This document shows positions 1 to 8,204 of a stretch of DNA of 64,000 bases, piece after piece (position 1 is the stretch's first letter; each line of letters starts with the position of its first letter). The notes below the pieces were generated by a model. It ran no database searches and was not told where the DNA came from. It worked only from the letters and a program-made list of their open reading frames with translations. The stretch comes from JBFMCC01 sp037445635. Its GTDB lineage: Bacteria; Chloroflexota; Anaerolineae; Anaerolineales; Villigracilaceae. The translations under genes were made by a program, and so were the position numbers. The DNA is taken from positions 1 to 64,000 of the forward strand of contig JBBIKC010000008.1 of NCBI GenBank assembly GCA_037445635.1, in the 5' to 3' direction.

Positions 1-834
1 GCCATCAAGCGCGCCGACATCGGCGTGGCGATGGGCATCACCGGCACCGACGTGGCGAAGGAAACCGCCGACATGGTGCTGACCGACGACAATTACGCCA
101 GCATCGTCGCCGCGGTGGAGCAGGGACGCATCATCTACTCGAACATCCGCAAGTTCGTGTTCTTCCTGCTCTCCTCCAACGTGGCCGAGATCATGATCAT
201 TTTCCTCGCAACGCTGGCAGGCCTGCCCGCGCCGCTGACCGCCATTCAACTGTTGTGGTTGAATCTGGTCACCGACGGTGCGCCCGCGCTGGCTCTCGCC
301 ATGGAAAAGGGCGACCCCGATATCATGCAGCAGAAGCCGCGCTCCAAGCGCGAGCCGATCATCAACCGCAGTATGGGACTGGGAATCGTCATCCAAACCA
401 TCACCCAAACCAGCGCCGTGCTGACCGCCTTCGCACTCGGTCTGTACTGGCACATTGACCAGTCCCTGCCCGCGGGAGTCAATCCCATCGTGGGCTTGAT
501 CCAGCACGATTGGCGCGGCGTGGACGTGCAGACCGCCGAGACGATGGCCTTCCTGACCCTCTCGTTGTGCGAACTGTTCCGCGCCTACACCGTCCGCTCG
601 GAGCGCGCTTCGCTGGTTACGATCGGCGTCTTCTCCAACAAGTACATGCAATATGCGGTTGGGCTTTCGATTGGGCTGCTGTTGCTGGTCTGCTCTGTCC
701 CGTTCCTTCAGCCGATCTTCAACACCCACTTCCTCGCCCTGAACGAATGGTTGATCGTCGTCGGCCTGGCCCTTGTCCCCGCCGCGTCGGAGGAGATCAC
801 CAAGTTCTACCTGCGGCGGAGCGAGAAGAAGTAA
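1..834 (+). CDS. Cation-transporting P-type ATPase (type IIA, Ca-like), C-terminal part
   Basis: The frame is open from the first base, so the N-terminal two thirds, including the phosphorylated Asp, lie outside the window. The visible 277 residues begin in the hinge region (IGVAMGITGTDVAKETAD), a signature of the P-domain end, and continue into the last membrane segments. NLVTDGAPALALAME matches the TM6 ion-binding region of SERCA/PMR1-type pumps, where Asn and Asp bind Ca2+. About five further hydrophobic segments follow, then a basic tail ending KKK-like before the stop. The family exports or sequesters divalent cations using ATP; Ca2+ is the likeliest ion but Mn2+ cannot be excluded. A strong hairpin terminator follows. 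Confidence 0.93.
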   Translation, partial: AIKRADIGVAMGITGTDVAKETADMVLTDDNYASIVAAVEQGRIIYSNIRKFVFFLLSSNVAEIMIIFLATLAGLPAPLTAIQLLWLNLVTDGAPALALAMEKGDPDIMQQKPRSKREPIINRSMGLGIVIQTITQTSAVLTAFALGLYWHIDQSLPAGVNPIVGLIQHDWRGVDVQTAETMAFLTLSLCELFRAYTVRSERASLVTIGVFSNKYMQYAVGLSIGLLLLVCSVPFLQPIFNTHFLALNEWLIVVGLALVPAASEEITKFYLRRSEKK

Positions 835-864
835 TAGGTCATCAACAGAATTATGAGACACGAA

Positions 865-897
865 AAGGCAGTCACTTCCCAAGTGGCTGCCTTTTTT
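865..897. terminator. Bidirectional intrinsic terminator
   Basis: A 13-bp stem (AAGGCAGTCACTT with AAGTGGCTGCCTT, one G-T pair, CCC loop) is followed by six T on the plus strand; on the minus strand four T follow the stem. It lies between the ATPase and the convergent redox operon and can end both transcripts. Confidence 0.9.
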
Positions 898-911
898 GAT
901 TTTCTATCATG

Positions 912-2720
912 TCAGGGCAAAGATGTTTGTAACTGATTGCTCTCGTAATACGTGTGGCACGTGCTGCACAATGCCAGTTCGGGCTTGTCCAATTCCACGG
1001 CTTTTTGTTCGTGACAGTTTAGACAGCGTCCGTGCATGGCATCCTTGTAGGAGGACGCGAACGGATTGAACACCGATTCCCCTTCCTGCGCGGTCATCGT
1101 CTCATGGCAATCCTGACAGATCGCCGCGGACTGGCGGACGTGCTCCGTCGTGTGGCATTCTGTGCAACTGACGTTCCCGCCGAGGGATTGCTGGTGAAGC
1201 GTGTGGCCGAAAATAAACGCGGGCCGATAGTAATCCGTGTGACATTGTGAGCAGGAGGTGGCCTCGTCATCGGGATAATTCAGGTGATGACAGGCCGCGC
1301 AGGCGGACTCTTTCGAGCCGAGTCCCTCCGTCAGCCTTTCCTGATGCTCCGCGTGCGGGAACGCGACGATATAGCCCGTTTGATTCCCGTCAATGCGGAG
1401 CGTTTCCCAGCCGAGGGCGGGCTGCACGGGGTTGATGGATGGATTCTTTGCCGAGGCGGGATAGTACAGGAGGGCAGGCAGCATCAAGGCGACCACAAAT
1501 GTCGCCAGCCCGCTGCGGCGGGCAGCGACGGCGCGGCCCGGCGTGTCCTGGATGATTTTTTTCAGCGGGTCGAACCCCGCACGCGCGTTTTGCGGCTCCG
1601 GCAGCCTTTCGCCCAGCAGGGTAAGGTTCTCGGCGAAGAAAAGGTAAACGAGGATGGCGGCCGCGGGAATGCCGAAGGCGATCAACGTTTCCGCCAGGGA
1701 GGGGGAGTAATCCAACCCCGTGGATTGGCGCATGGTGAACATGCTCAACGACATGCGCTGACTGAGGATGCCCATGATGATCAGGATGGCACTGGTCAAC
1801 AAGCCTTCGCGGCTTTCGCGGACCTTCTTGACTGCCAGCAACCCGATGGGCAGGATTCCGCAAACGAGGATCTCCGTCAGGAACAGAACACTTTGCCACG
1901 AACCGTCCAGCGCGCTTGGCAAAACGCCGCGCAGGAACAAGTCACTCAAGCGCAGGAGCAGGTACAGTCCCAGCGGAAGCGGCACCCAGGCACCGAGCCG
2001 CTCCAGCAGGTCGAAGTGCATCCCGCGCTTGAACCAGCGTTCCACGAGAAAACCTTCCACGACCAGGGCCATCATCCCAGCCGCGATGGCGCTGGTAAAG
2101 AACAGATAGGGAAGCCACGGGCTGTACCACAACGGATGCACGCGGTGAGGCATGATGAGGAACAGTGACCCCAGCGAGGACTGGTGCAGGGTGGAAAGCA
2201 CAATGCCCAGAATCACCAGCGGCAGGGTGGCCTTGTGAAGTCCATGCAGGATGATTTGGAAGAATCTGTGTTTGAAAAGGGGATGCTCGAGAATGGCGGG
2301 CGAAAACTCCAACACCAGCACCGAGAAATACAGCATCACACACCAGGCGATCTCGAACATCACGGAATGGTGCTGCCAGCTGATGATGGGCATGTAAATG
2401 TGCCAGGGCAGGCCCAGGTCGAAAATCAGCGAGACGATGAAAGAACCATATCCGAGCAGGGCCATCAGGATGGCGCGCCGCAGGATGGGGCGGAAGCGTT
2501 CGAGATGGAAAACGTAGACGACCGCCGCCAGCGTGAACCCGCCCCCGGCCAGCGCAACGAATCCCAACTTGAAGGCGATCCACAGCCCCCAGGGGGTCGC
2601 GTCGTTCAGCCCGGACCCGGCTCCCAGTCCGGCCCCGAAGCGGATGACCGCCGCCACGGCCGCGGCAAACACGATTGCCCAAAGCCCGTCTTTGATCCAG
2701 GTACGAAGCGTATCGTTCAC
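912..2720 (-). CDS. NrfD/HybB-like membrane subunit fused to a hexahaem cytochrome c
   Basis: 602 residues, GTG start preceded by GAGGTGA and placed directly after the stop of the iron-sulfur gene. Residues 1-395 hold about ten hydrophobic segments of the NrfD/PsrC/HybB family, which oxidises or reduces menaquinol. A further hydrophobic segment at about 402-420 leads to a hydrophilic C-terminal domain with six CxxCH haem motifs at residues 474, 490, 519, 535, 566 and 585, expected outside the membrane. In Dsr and Hmc complexes the NrfD-type subunit (DsrP, HmcC) and the multihaem cytochrome (DsrJ, HmcA) are separate proteins, so this is a fusion of two subunits. It is last in the four-gene operon. 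The role as a quinol/cytochrome module is inferred from the family; the direction of electron flow is not visible. Confidence 0.88.
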   Translation of the reverse strand: MNDTLRTWIKDGLWAIVFAAAVAAVIRFGAGLGAGSGLNDATPWGLWIAFKLGFVALAGGGFTLAAVVYVFHLERFRPILRRAILMALLGYGSFIVSLIFDLGLPWHIYMPIISWQHHSVMFEIAWCVMLYFSVLVLEFSPAILEHPLFKHRFFQIILHGLHKATLPLVILGIVLSTLHQSSLGSLFLIMPHRVHPLWYSPWLPYLFFTSAIAAGMMALVVEGFLVERWFKRGMHFDLLERLGAWVPLPLGLYLLLRLSDLFLRGVLPSALDGSWQSVLFLTEILVCGILPIGLLAVKKVRESREGLLTSAILIIMGILSQRMSLSMFTMRQSTGLDYSPSLAETLIAFGIPAAAILVYLFFAENLTLLGERLPEPQNARAGFDPLKKIIQDTPGRAVAARRSGLATFVVALMLPALLYYPASAKNPSINPVQPALGWETLRIDGNQTGYIVAFPHAEHQERLTEGLGSKESACAACHHLNYPDDEATSCSQCHTDYYRPAFIFGHTLHQQSLGGNVSCTECHTTEHVRQSAAICQDCHETMTAQEGESVFNPFASSYKDAMHGRCLNCHEQKAVELDKPELALCSTCHTYYESNQLQTSLP

Positions 2721-3500
2721 TTATTTCACCTCGGATGATTGGTTCGTGTGTTGTTTTCGGCCCGCGTCTGCCTGCATCCGCCGTCCGATGATCCAGAACA
2801 AGCCGGTCATCAGGGCGGCGGTGCCGAGGGTAACGACGGGGAATTTTTCCAGCCAGTTCCAGGTCAGTTCGGGATACGGCTCGTCCCCCGTTGCCCCGTT
2901 GAAGCCCAGAAAATCCAGCGGTACATTGGAGATATACAGCAGGGCTGTGCCTCCCGCTTCGAATTCACCGAACACGGTGGGGAGATATTTTTCAGGCGAT
3001 TGGGCAATCCGCTCGTGGGCGATGGCAAGCAGGTCGCTGCGCTCGCCAAAGGTGAGCACATCTTCGGGACAGGTCTCCACGCAGGCGGGAAGTTTGCCCT
3101 CGGCCAGTCGCTCGCTGCACAGGAAACATTTTCCAACGACGGGCGTGGCTGAGTCCCACTCGTAGCGCGGGATGCCAAAGGGACAGGCCATCATGCAGTA
3201 GCGGCATCCCATGCATTTGTCCTGATCGTATAGCACGATCCCCTCGGGTGAACGGTACATGGCCCCAACGGGGCAGGCGGAGACGCACGCCGCGCTCAGG
3301 CAATGACGGCAGGATTTACGCACGAAACTCCCCTCGGGGCTTTCGGTGATCGCCAGCCAGCGATGGACGGAGAGGCCGTCGGGTTCCTGTTGCGGGATGT
3401 GCTTGGGGTCTCCCAACTGGTTGGCGTTTACGCAGGCGTCCACGCATTTGTTACAGCCCGTGCAGCGCGTGACGTCCACCAGAATGGCAGCTTGTCTCAT
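2721..3500 (-). CDS. HybA/HmcB/DsrO-like four-cluster ferredoxin with C-terminal anchor
   Basis: 259 residues. The start at 3500 is chosen because GGGAGGAAG stands just upstream and the ATG overlaps the preceding stop as ATGA; a longer reading frame upstream only shadows the cytochrome b gene. Four cysteine groups are seen: CTGCNKCVDAC (C13, C16, C19, C23), CRHCLSAACVSACP, CMGCRYCMMACP and CFLCSERLAEGKLPACVETCP in two parts, the usual set for four [4Fe-4S] clusters. A hydrophobic segment at about 220-239 anchors the C-terminus, as in HybA. No Tat or Sec signal is visible at the N-terminus, which is odd for a subunit expected to face the periplasm and leaves its side of the membrane open. It should pass electrons between the NrfD-like subunit and its partners. 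Confidence 0.9.
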   Translation of the reverse strand: MRQAAILVDVTRCTGCNKCVDACVNANQLGDPKHIPQQEPDGLSVHRWLAITESPEGSFVRKSCRHCLSAACVSACPVGAMYRSPEGIVLYDQDKCMGCRYCMMACPFGIPRYEWDSATPVVGKCFLCSERLAEGKLPACVETCPEDVLTFGERSDLLAIAHERIAQSPEKYLPTVFGEFEAGGTALLYISNVPLDFLGFNGATGDEPYPELTWNWLEKFPVVTLGTAALMTGLFWIIGRRMQADAGRKQHTNQSSEVK

Positions 3501-4201
3501 ATCTTCCTCCCTTCGGGACCATGCAGGGTCTCGATCACGTCCCTGCCGCCGCGCGGGCTGAGATGCCAGCTCACCTCGCTCCCCAAGCGGATGAACGGAT
3601 AGAGGACGCAGTGTGCCACTTTCGAGAACGGGCTGACCAGCAGAAGTCCCATCCCGTTCAGGGTGTGGAATAGCATCAGCCCATCGTAGGGGATTGGGTT
3701 CCAGGCGCGCCCCGCTAGGTATCCTGAGACGAAAATGTTCAAGAGCAGGATCAACAGCAGGTAATCGGACAGGCGGCTCAGGTGTCGCGAGTCGGCGCGG
3801 TAGAGTCTTGTAAACAGCAGGATGGCCGCGCCGACAATGCTTGCCAGCGTCAGCACATCCAAAATCGGCTTGGAGATTGCCCACCAGGAGAGACCGACAT
3901 TGTCGCGCAGGATGTCCAGGTGATTGCGCAGAAACAGGGCGGTAAGCAGGAAGGCAATGTGAAATCCGTAGGAGGCATAACTGTAGACGCCGCGCATGCG
4001 GTGTAACTTTTGGAACGGAAATATCCAGGAGAGGGTCTGCCGCACGACCTGACCGTAGGGCAGACGCTGGTCTCCCGCGCGGCGGATGGCCGCAGCAATA
4101 TCCCAGACGGTGAGGACGACCAGACGCAATAAGCCGACTAAAAATACGACCAGTGTGAAGTAGAAGGCGGGACCTTTGGCAAGGAGCAACCAGGTTGGCA
4201 T
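3497..4201 (-). CDS. NarI/DsrM/HmcE-like cytochrome b subunit
   Basis: 234 residues with five hydrophobic segments (about 10-32, 76-96, 110-130, 148-168 and 180-205) and histidines inside or near them (GFHIAFLLTALFLRNH, LFHTLNGMG, KVAHCV) suited to ligate haem b. This is the pattern of the nitrate reductase gamma subunit family, which in DsrMKJOP and Hmc complexes exchanges electrons with menaquinone and with the HdrD-like subunit. AGGAGG lies 12 nt before the ATG, and the stop overlaps the next start. It follows the HdrD-like gene by 37 nt, so all four genes look co-transcribed. Confidence 0.87.
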   Translation of the reverse strand: MPTWLLLAKGPAFYFTLVVFLVGLLRLVVLTVWDIAAAIRRAGDQRLPYGQVVRQTLSWIFPFQKLHRMRGVYSYASYGFHIAFLLTALFLRNHLDILRDNVGLSWWAISKPILDVLTLASIVGAAILLFTRLYRADSRHLSRLSDYLLLILLLNIFVSGYLAGRAWNPIPYDGLMLFHTLNGMGLLLVSPFSKVAHCVLYPFIRLGSEVSWHLSPRGGRDVIETLHGPEGRKI

Positions 4202-4238
4202 AATTGGACAGGCCTCCTAAAGAGATTGATTCGGACCG

Positions 4239-5609
4239 CTAAAATTCCATCGCGCGCAGCACCAGATCATGCACGCCGACCACTTGCATGGGCAGTTTAT
4301 AAAAATCAACCAGTTCGCGCAGTTGTTTTTTGCAGTTGGCGCAGGGCGTGGCGACAATCTGCGCGCCGCTGGCGCGCAACTGTTCGGCCTTGGTTTTGCC
4401 TGAGACTTTCATGCGGAATTCATAGGTCTCATCCAGCGAGACCAGGCCGCTTCCGCCTCCACAACAGTAATTTGCCTTTCCATGCGGCGTCAGTTCCACA
4501 AAGTCCTTGACGAAACTTTTCAAAATTTGGCGGGGCGGATCCAACAGCCAGCCCGAGCGGGCAATGTTACAGGGATCGTGGTATGTGACGCGTTCGGTGA
4601 TCGCGTTGGGATTCAATTTCAGTTTGCCATCTTTGATCGCCTTGTCGGTCAGGTCCAGCACGCTGACCACGGGCAGGGACTTGTCCCCGGCAAAGGCAGG
4701 GATGAACTGGCGGGCGGTGCGGGCGGCGTGTCCGCACTCGCCGACCAGGACTTTTTTGGCGTTCAAGCGGTGGGCTTCCCCAATCAGTTTTTCGATAATG
4801 CGTTCCAGCACCCAGTCGTTATAGAACAGTCCGTAGTTGATGCCGTCGAAGTATTGCGAGCCGATGGTCCAGGTTGTTCCCGTGGCGTGCAGGACGGCGG
4901 CGTTGCCCATCAGGGTATCGGCCTCCATCAGGTAATCGCTGACTGCTGGATAGAAAATGTACTCCGCGTTCTCTTGATCGACAGGGAATTTGACTTCAAT
5001 CCCCTTCATGTCGCGCAGTTCGTCCTGGAGGAATTCGAGGTTGTCCAGCAGGGCAGGGAGGGGAATGGCGGAGGTGTTTCCGCTGGCACCCTCCAGTTGC
5101 TCGCGCACCGAAACGACCAGTCCCTTGGGCGCGATGCCCGCCTCGCTCAGGATGTAACGCCCCAGGTGGGTGATCAGGCCGTGATCGAGTCCCATCGGGC
5201 ATTCCAGCGTACAGCGGCGGCAGGCCAGACAGCGATAGAAGCATTCGGCCATGTCGTCGATCTTTTCCTCGCTGAGCGATTCGCCTTCCAGCATTTTGGT
5301 CAGAAACTGCCCGCCGGGGGTGAAATATTGCCGGTACACATCCAGAAGTAAGTGGGTGCGGTGGCAGGGAATGTCGCGAAATTCCCCCGAGGCCTGGTAG
5401 ACCTGACAACTAGTCGTGCATCGTCCGCACTTGGCGCTGGTGGTTGCAAACAGTTCGACAATGAAACGGTAATTGCTGTTTTCAAGAATAGCCGCGAACG
5501 CCTTCAGGAAATTCTCGGCGCGGTTGCCGCGCTCCCCCACAGGCTCCACATGATAAAAGTACTGGCTTGCCGGCTCGGAGGACTTCTTGGGATCTGAAGA
5601 GACTGCCAT
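4239..5609 (-). CDS. HdrD/DsrK/HmcF-like iron-sulfur subunit
   Basis: 456 residues from an ATG with AGGTGATCAAC before it; the in-frame extension to 5690 has no good ribosome site. The N-terminal part has two ferredoxin-like cysteine groups (C61, C64, C68 in CGRCTTSCQV; then CLACRRCTLECPMG near 135). The C-terminal part has two CCG-type domains: HDPCNIARSG with YCCGGGSGLVS, and ATPCANCKKQ. This is the layout of DsrK, HmcF and heterodisulfide reductase HdrD, whose CCG cysteines hold a special [4Fe-4S] cluster. The protein is cytoplasmic and should dock on the cytochrome b subunit encoded next. Its redox partner (a disulfide, DsrC-like protein or other) is not encoded in the window. Confidence 0.9.
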   Translation of the reverse strand: MAVSSDPKKSSEPASQYFYHVEPVGERGNRAENFLKAFAAILENSNYRFIVELFATTSAKCGRCTTSCQVYQASGEFRDIPCHRTHLLLDVYRQYFTPGGQFLTKMLEGESLSEEKIDDMAECFYRCLACRRCTLECPMGLDHGLITHLGRYILSEAGIAPKGLVVSVREQLEGASGNTSAIPLPALLDNLEFLQDELRDMKGIEVKFPVDQENAEYIFYPAVSDYLMEADTLMGNAAVLHATGTTWTIGSQYFDGINYGLFYNDWVLERIIEKLIGEAHRLNAKKVLVGECGHAARTARQFIPAFAGDKSLPVVSVLDLTDKAIKDGKLKLNPNAITERVTYHDPCNIARSGWLLDPPRQILKSFVKDFVELTPHGKANYCCGGGSGLVSLDETYEFRMKVSGKTKAEQLRASGAQIVATPCANCKKQLRELVDFYKLPMQVVGVHDLVLRAMEF

Positions 5610-5666
5610 GTTGATCACCTGTGCTGGATTCCGAAATCGTTTTACACCGCGGCAATACGAAACAAA

Positions 5667-5764
5667 TTGGCTGTCGTCAGAGACAGTCAAGCAGTTTCAT
5701 TATAGGGATTTTCGGCAGGGGGAGGCCTAAGACTTGTTTTAAAACAATCTAAGAAAAGTCTTAG
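5667..5764 (-). promoter_or_regulatory. Promoter and palindromic sites before the redox operon
   Basis: On the minus strand a perfect TATAAT lies at 5704-5699, giving a start near 5692 and a leader of about 80 nt. No good -35 is visible. Upstream, centred near -48, is a nested palindrome: CTAAGACTT at 5727-5735 pairs with AAGTCTTAG at 5756-5764, and inside it TTGTTTTAAAACAA (5734-5747) is a perfect 14-bp palindrome. Downstream of the start, TTGGCTGTC (5667-5675) and GACAGTCAA (5682-5690) form a second inverted repeat. The first placement suits an activator replacing a -35, the second a repressor or leader hairpin. The regulators are not identified. Confidence 0.55.
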
Positions 5765-5904
5765 AGAGTGTCTGATAACACATTTCGAACCACAGATAAA
5801 TACAGATGAATTGGATTTAATGGCATTTTGGGGTCTTTTCTCGTCAAGAATCAGCGTTTATCCGCGTTCATCTGTGGTGCAACCATACTTTTCAGACACT
5901 TTCT
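5763..5904. repeat. Nested inverted-repeat (MITE-like) intergenic element
   Basis: The gap 5610-5929 between the redox operon and the next gene is largely this element. Its ends are inverted copies (AGAGAGTGTCTGATAA at 5763-5778; complement of TTTTCAGACACTTTCT at 5889-5904; 14 of 16 match). Inside lie ACCACAGAT (5789-5797) and ATCTGTGGT (5870-5878). The inner part resembles the widespread intergenic motif reading ACCACAGATGAACGCGG. No open frame of note is inside. The rest of the gap holds the promoter region listed separately. Confidence 0.65.
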
Positions 5905-5929
5905 CAGGCATTCGCAGTAAAATGAAACT

Positions 5930-6691
5930 ATGCAGAAAGTGACCGACCTGGTTGACATCGAGGCCCCCTGCGAGGAAGTGTTCTGCGTGGTGACCGATAT
6001 TGAGCGCCGCATGCAACTCAGTCCGTTGTGGGGACTGAGCATCCTGCTCGAGACGGAGGAAAGCTATCCGAAGGCAGGCAGCAGGTACCGGGTCCGCGTG
6101 ACCGACGCGCCTCATGGGATCGCGGGCGCGCTCCCCCAGTCTATGCTAAATACCTTCGCGGGACTCGCCCAAATCATCTCCTGGAGGGCCGGGCATCCCG
6201 CCTCCCACGCGGACAACGGACCCGTCTCCGCGGCGCAGGGCGCGCCCTCCACCGACGGGTCCCCGCCGCCAAAAGCCGCGATCTCCAAGGAACAGGAATA
6301 TATCGTGGCAGAATACGAGCCGCCCCACCGCTTCAGTTATTATTTGAACGCGGATTGCAGAACGATCGTCACGTGGAGATTCCAGAGCATCCCCCGGGGC
6401 ACGCGCGTTCATTACGAGGAAGTGTTTTGCGACGACGATGCGAGAGGGGAGAATTTCATTCCCACCGTGCGCCACGTGATCCGCGAATGGCTGTCCAATA
6501 TCAAGCGTTACAGCGAATTACGCGGCAGCCGCTGGCGCCGGCTTCTGAAGAAACTGCTCGACCGCTTCTATCTGAAACTTCTTCCCGACCAGCGCCGCAC
6601 GGTATTGCTGATCCTGTTCATGCAGGCGATCGCCCTGGTGACGTTTGTGATTGCGGCCATCGGCCTCGGGATCGCGGGACTGCTCTTCTAA
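5930..6691 (+). CDS. SRPBCC (START-like) domain protein with C-terminal membrane anchor
   Basis: 253 residues. The N-terminus (VTDLVDIEAPCEEVFCVVTDIERRMQLSP, read in parts) has the opening strand and helix of the polyketide cyclase/SRPBCC fold, and the later segment with RFSYYLNADCRTIVTWRF fits its beta sheet. A Pro/Ala/Ser-rich insertion lies at about 85-115. The last 30 residues are hydrophobic (VLLILFMQAIALVTFVIAA), so the ligand-binding domain is probably tethered to the membrane facing the cytoplasm. The ligand is unknown. TAAAAT at 5918-5923 lies 6 nt before the ATG with no ribosome site, suggesting a leaderless transcript. The stop overlaps the end of the convergent gene by four bases. 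Confidence 0.7.
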   Translation: MQKVTDLVDIEAPCEEVFCVVTDIERRMQLSPLWGLSILLETEESYPKAGSRYRVRVTDAPHGIAGALPQSMLNTFAGLAQIISWRAGHPASHADNGPVSAAQGAPSTDGSPPPKAAISKEQEYIVAEYEPPHRFSYYLNADCRTIVTWRFQSIPRGTRVHYEEVFCDDDARGENFIPTVRHVIREWLSNIKRYSELRGSRWRRLLKKLLDRFYLKLLPDQRRTVLLILFMQAIALVTFVIAAIGLGIAGLLF

Positions 6692-7491
6692 CCCTGTTTC
6701 ACCGGCTCGTAACAACAACGGAAGCCGGTGTCGTCGCTGCGGTGCATGGGCGCGGCCCAACTGCGATAGGCGCAGCGCGCCTGGAAGCGCGACTCGCGCC
6801 ACGAGCCGCCGCGGATGACCGATTTGCCCAGCGAGGCCTCGTCTGATTCGGGCATGGAAGTGCAGCCCGTTTCGAGCAGTTTCGGCAGGAGTTCCCGGTT
6901 GTGCAGGTCGTAAACGTGAGCCTCGCGTCCGTCCGCCGGGTCATAGGGATACGGCCCGAACAGGGACGAGCACCACTCCTGCACGTTCCCGCTCATGTCG
7001 GCCACGCCGAAGGGGCTGTCGCCTTGGGGGGAATACCGGTCGACAGGGGAGGTGCCGTTCAGTTTTTCTTCGTCCATGTTGCAGACGCCTCTTCTCCACT
7101 CGTTTCCCCAGGGGTACAGGCGGCCTTCCGGTCCGCGCGCGGCTTTTTCCCATTCGGGTTCGGTGGGCAGGCGGACGGGCAAGCCCGTCTCCTGTGCGGC
7201 CCAGGCGCAGAAGGCAATGGCGTCGTAGTAGGAAACGCCAACGACGGGATGGCTGGCCTTTTCGGCAGGGTATCCATTTGTCCAAAACAAGGGGGCGCGG
7301 TGCCCGGTCGCCCGGATGAATTGTTCGTACTGCCCGTTCGTGACGGGGTAGCGCATGATGAAGTAATCGGTCACGCGCAGTGCGTGGGCGGGCATTTCGT
7401 CTTCGTGGGCCCCGGGGTCACGGCGGCGATCGCTGCCCATGGTGAAATCGGAGGCCGGGATGAGGATGAAATCGAGTATCAGATTGGTCAT
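6688..7491 (-). CDS. SUMF1/EgtB-fold protein (formylglycine-generating enzyme family), probably not a true FGE
   Basis: 267 residues from the ATG that follows AGGAGCACACC; in-frame starts at 7506 and 7545 (TTG) are possible. Family landmarks are clear: FTMGSDRRRDPGAHEDEMP, PVTNGQYEQF, RLPTEPEWEKAARG, YPWGNEW, GVADMSGNVQEW, VIRGGSW and a final DTGFRC. True FGEs carry a catalytic Cys pair shortly after GGS(W/Y); here that stretch reads RESRFQAR, and only the structural Cys of RCAYRS remains. It therefore more likely belongs to the NirV/EgtB-like branch with unknown chemistry. No sulfatase is nearby. It is the last gene of a run that includes sirohaem genes and a two-component system, 50 nt after the response regulator. 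Confidence 0.8.
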   Translation of the reverse strand: MTNLILDFILIPASDFTMGSDRRRDPGAHEDEMPAHALRVTDYFIMRYPVTNGQYEQFIRATGHRAPLFWTNGYPAEKASHPVVGVSYYDAIAFCAWAAQETGLPVRLPTEPEWEKAARGPEGRLYPWGNEWRRGVCNMDEEKLNGTSPVDRYSPQGDSPFGVADMSGNVQEWCSSLFGPYPYDPADGREAHVYDLHNRELLPKLLETGCTSMPESDEASLGKSVIRGGSWRESRFQARCAYRSWAAPMHRSDDTGFRCCYEPVKQG

Positions 7492-7541
7492 GGTGTGCTC
7501 CTGCATTGGATGGGGATGCGTGTTGTCTATTTTCTGCATGG

Positions 7542-8204
7542 TCAAAGCATCTTTGCCGTGATTTCTACGCCAACCGGGTGGTTGCCGGCAACATAGCGAA
7601 TTAGTTCGACTGTGTTCTGTACTTTGAATTTGGTCATGATGTTGGTGCGGTGCACGGAGACCGTCTTGGGGCTGATACCGAGTTCGGCCGCGATCTCCTT
7701 GTTGCTCTTCCCTTCGACAATCAACCGCAGCACCTGCTCTTCCCGTTCCGTCAGGCGGTATTCCTCGTTCTTGTGGCGATACCCTTCGCCGGCATAGTCC
7801 TGGAGAAATTCGCGGGTGACGTTGCTCGTCAAATAGGCGCCCTGTTCGTAGACCTGCCGCAGGGCGTTCAGCATTTCGCGCCTGCCCGAGCGTTTCAACA
7901 CGTATCCCGCCGCGCCTGCCTGCAGGGCCGGGGCGATGTATTCGCGGCTGTCATGCTGGGTCAGGATCAGCACCTTCACTTTTGGATATCGTTCCTTGAT
8001 GACCCGCGTGGCTTCCAGGCCGTTCATGCGCGACATGGAGATGTCCATCAGGACGATATCCGGCTGAGTGTTCCCAACCAGGGCCACCGCGTCTTCCCCG
8101 TTGTCGGCTTCGCCCACGACGATGACATCCTCCTGGCTTTCGAGCAGCGAGCGGATGCCGTCGCGCAGGATGGCGTGGTCATCCACCACCAGGACCCTAA
8201 TCAT
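7542..8204 (-). CDS. NarL/FixJ-type response regulator
   Basis: 220 residues from the ATG at 8204, preceded by AAAGGAG; the upstream start at 8222 lacks one. The receiver domain (about 1-120) has VVDDHAI with the acidic pair, the phosphorylatable Asp in VLMDISM, the Thr in ILTQHDS and the Lys in YVLKRSG. The C-terminal LuxR helix-turn-helix reads LTEREEQVLRLIVEG, NKEIAAELGISPKTV, then HRTNIMTKF. It overlaps the end of the sensor kinase gene by eight bases and is surely its partner. Targets are unknown; its own operon (tetrapyrrole genes, SUMF1-fold protein) and the divergent hem genes are candidates. Confidence 0.94.
   Translation of the reverse strand: MIRVLVVDDHAILRDGIRSLLESQEDVIVVGEADNGEDAVALVGNTQPDIVLMDISMSRMNGLEATRVIKERYPKVKVLILTQHDSREYIAPALQAGAAGYVLKRSGRREMLNALRQVYEQGAYLTSNVTREFLQDYAGEGYRHKNEEYRLTEREEQVLRLIVEGKSNKEIAAELGISPKTVSVHRTNIMTKFKVQNTVELIRYVAGNHPVGVEITAKML

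Noticed and set aside
3501..3884. N-terminal extension of the ferredoxin gene
   Set aside because: The added residues only mirror the cytochrome b gene in another frame, while the start at 3500 has an excellent ribosome site and overlap.
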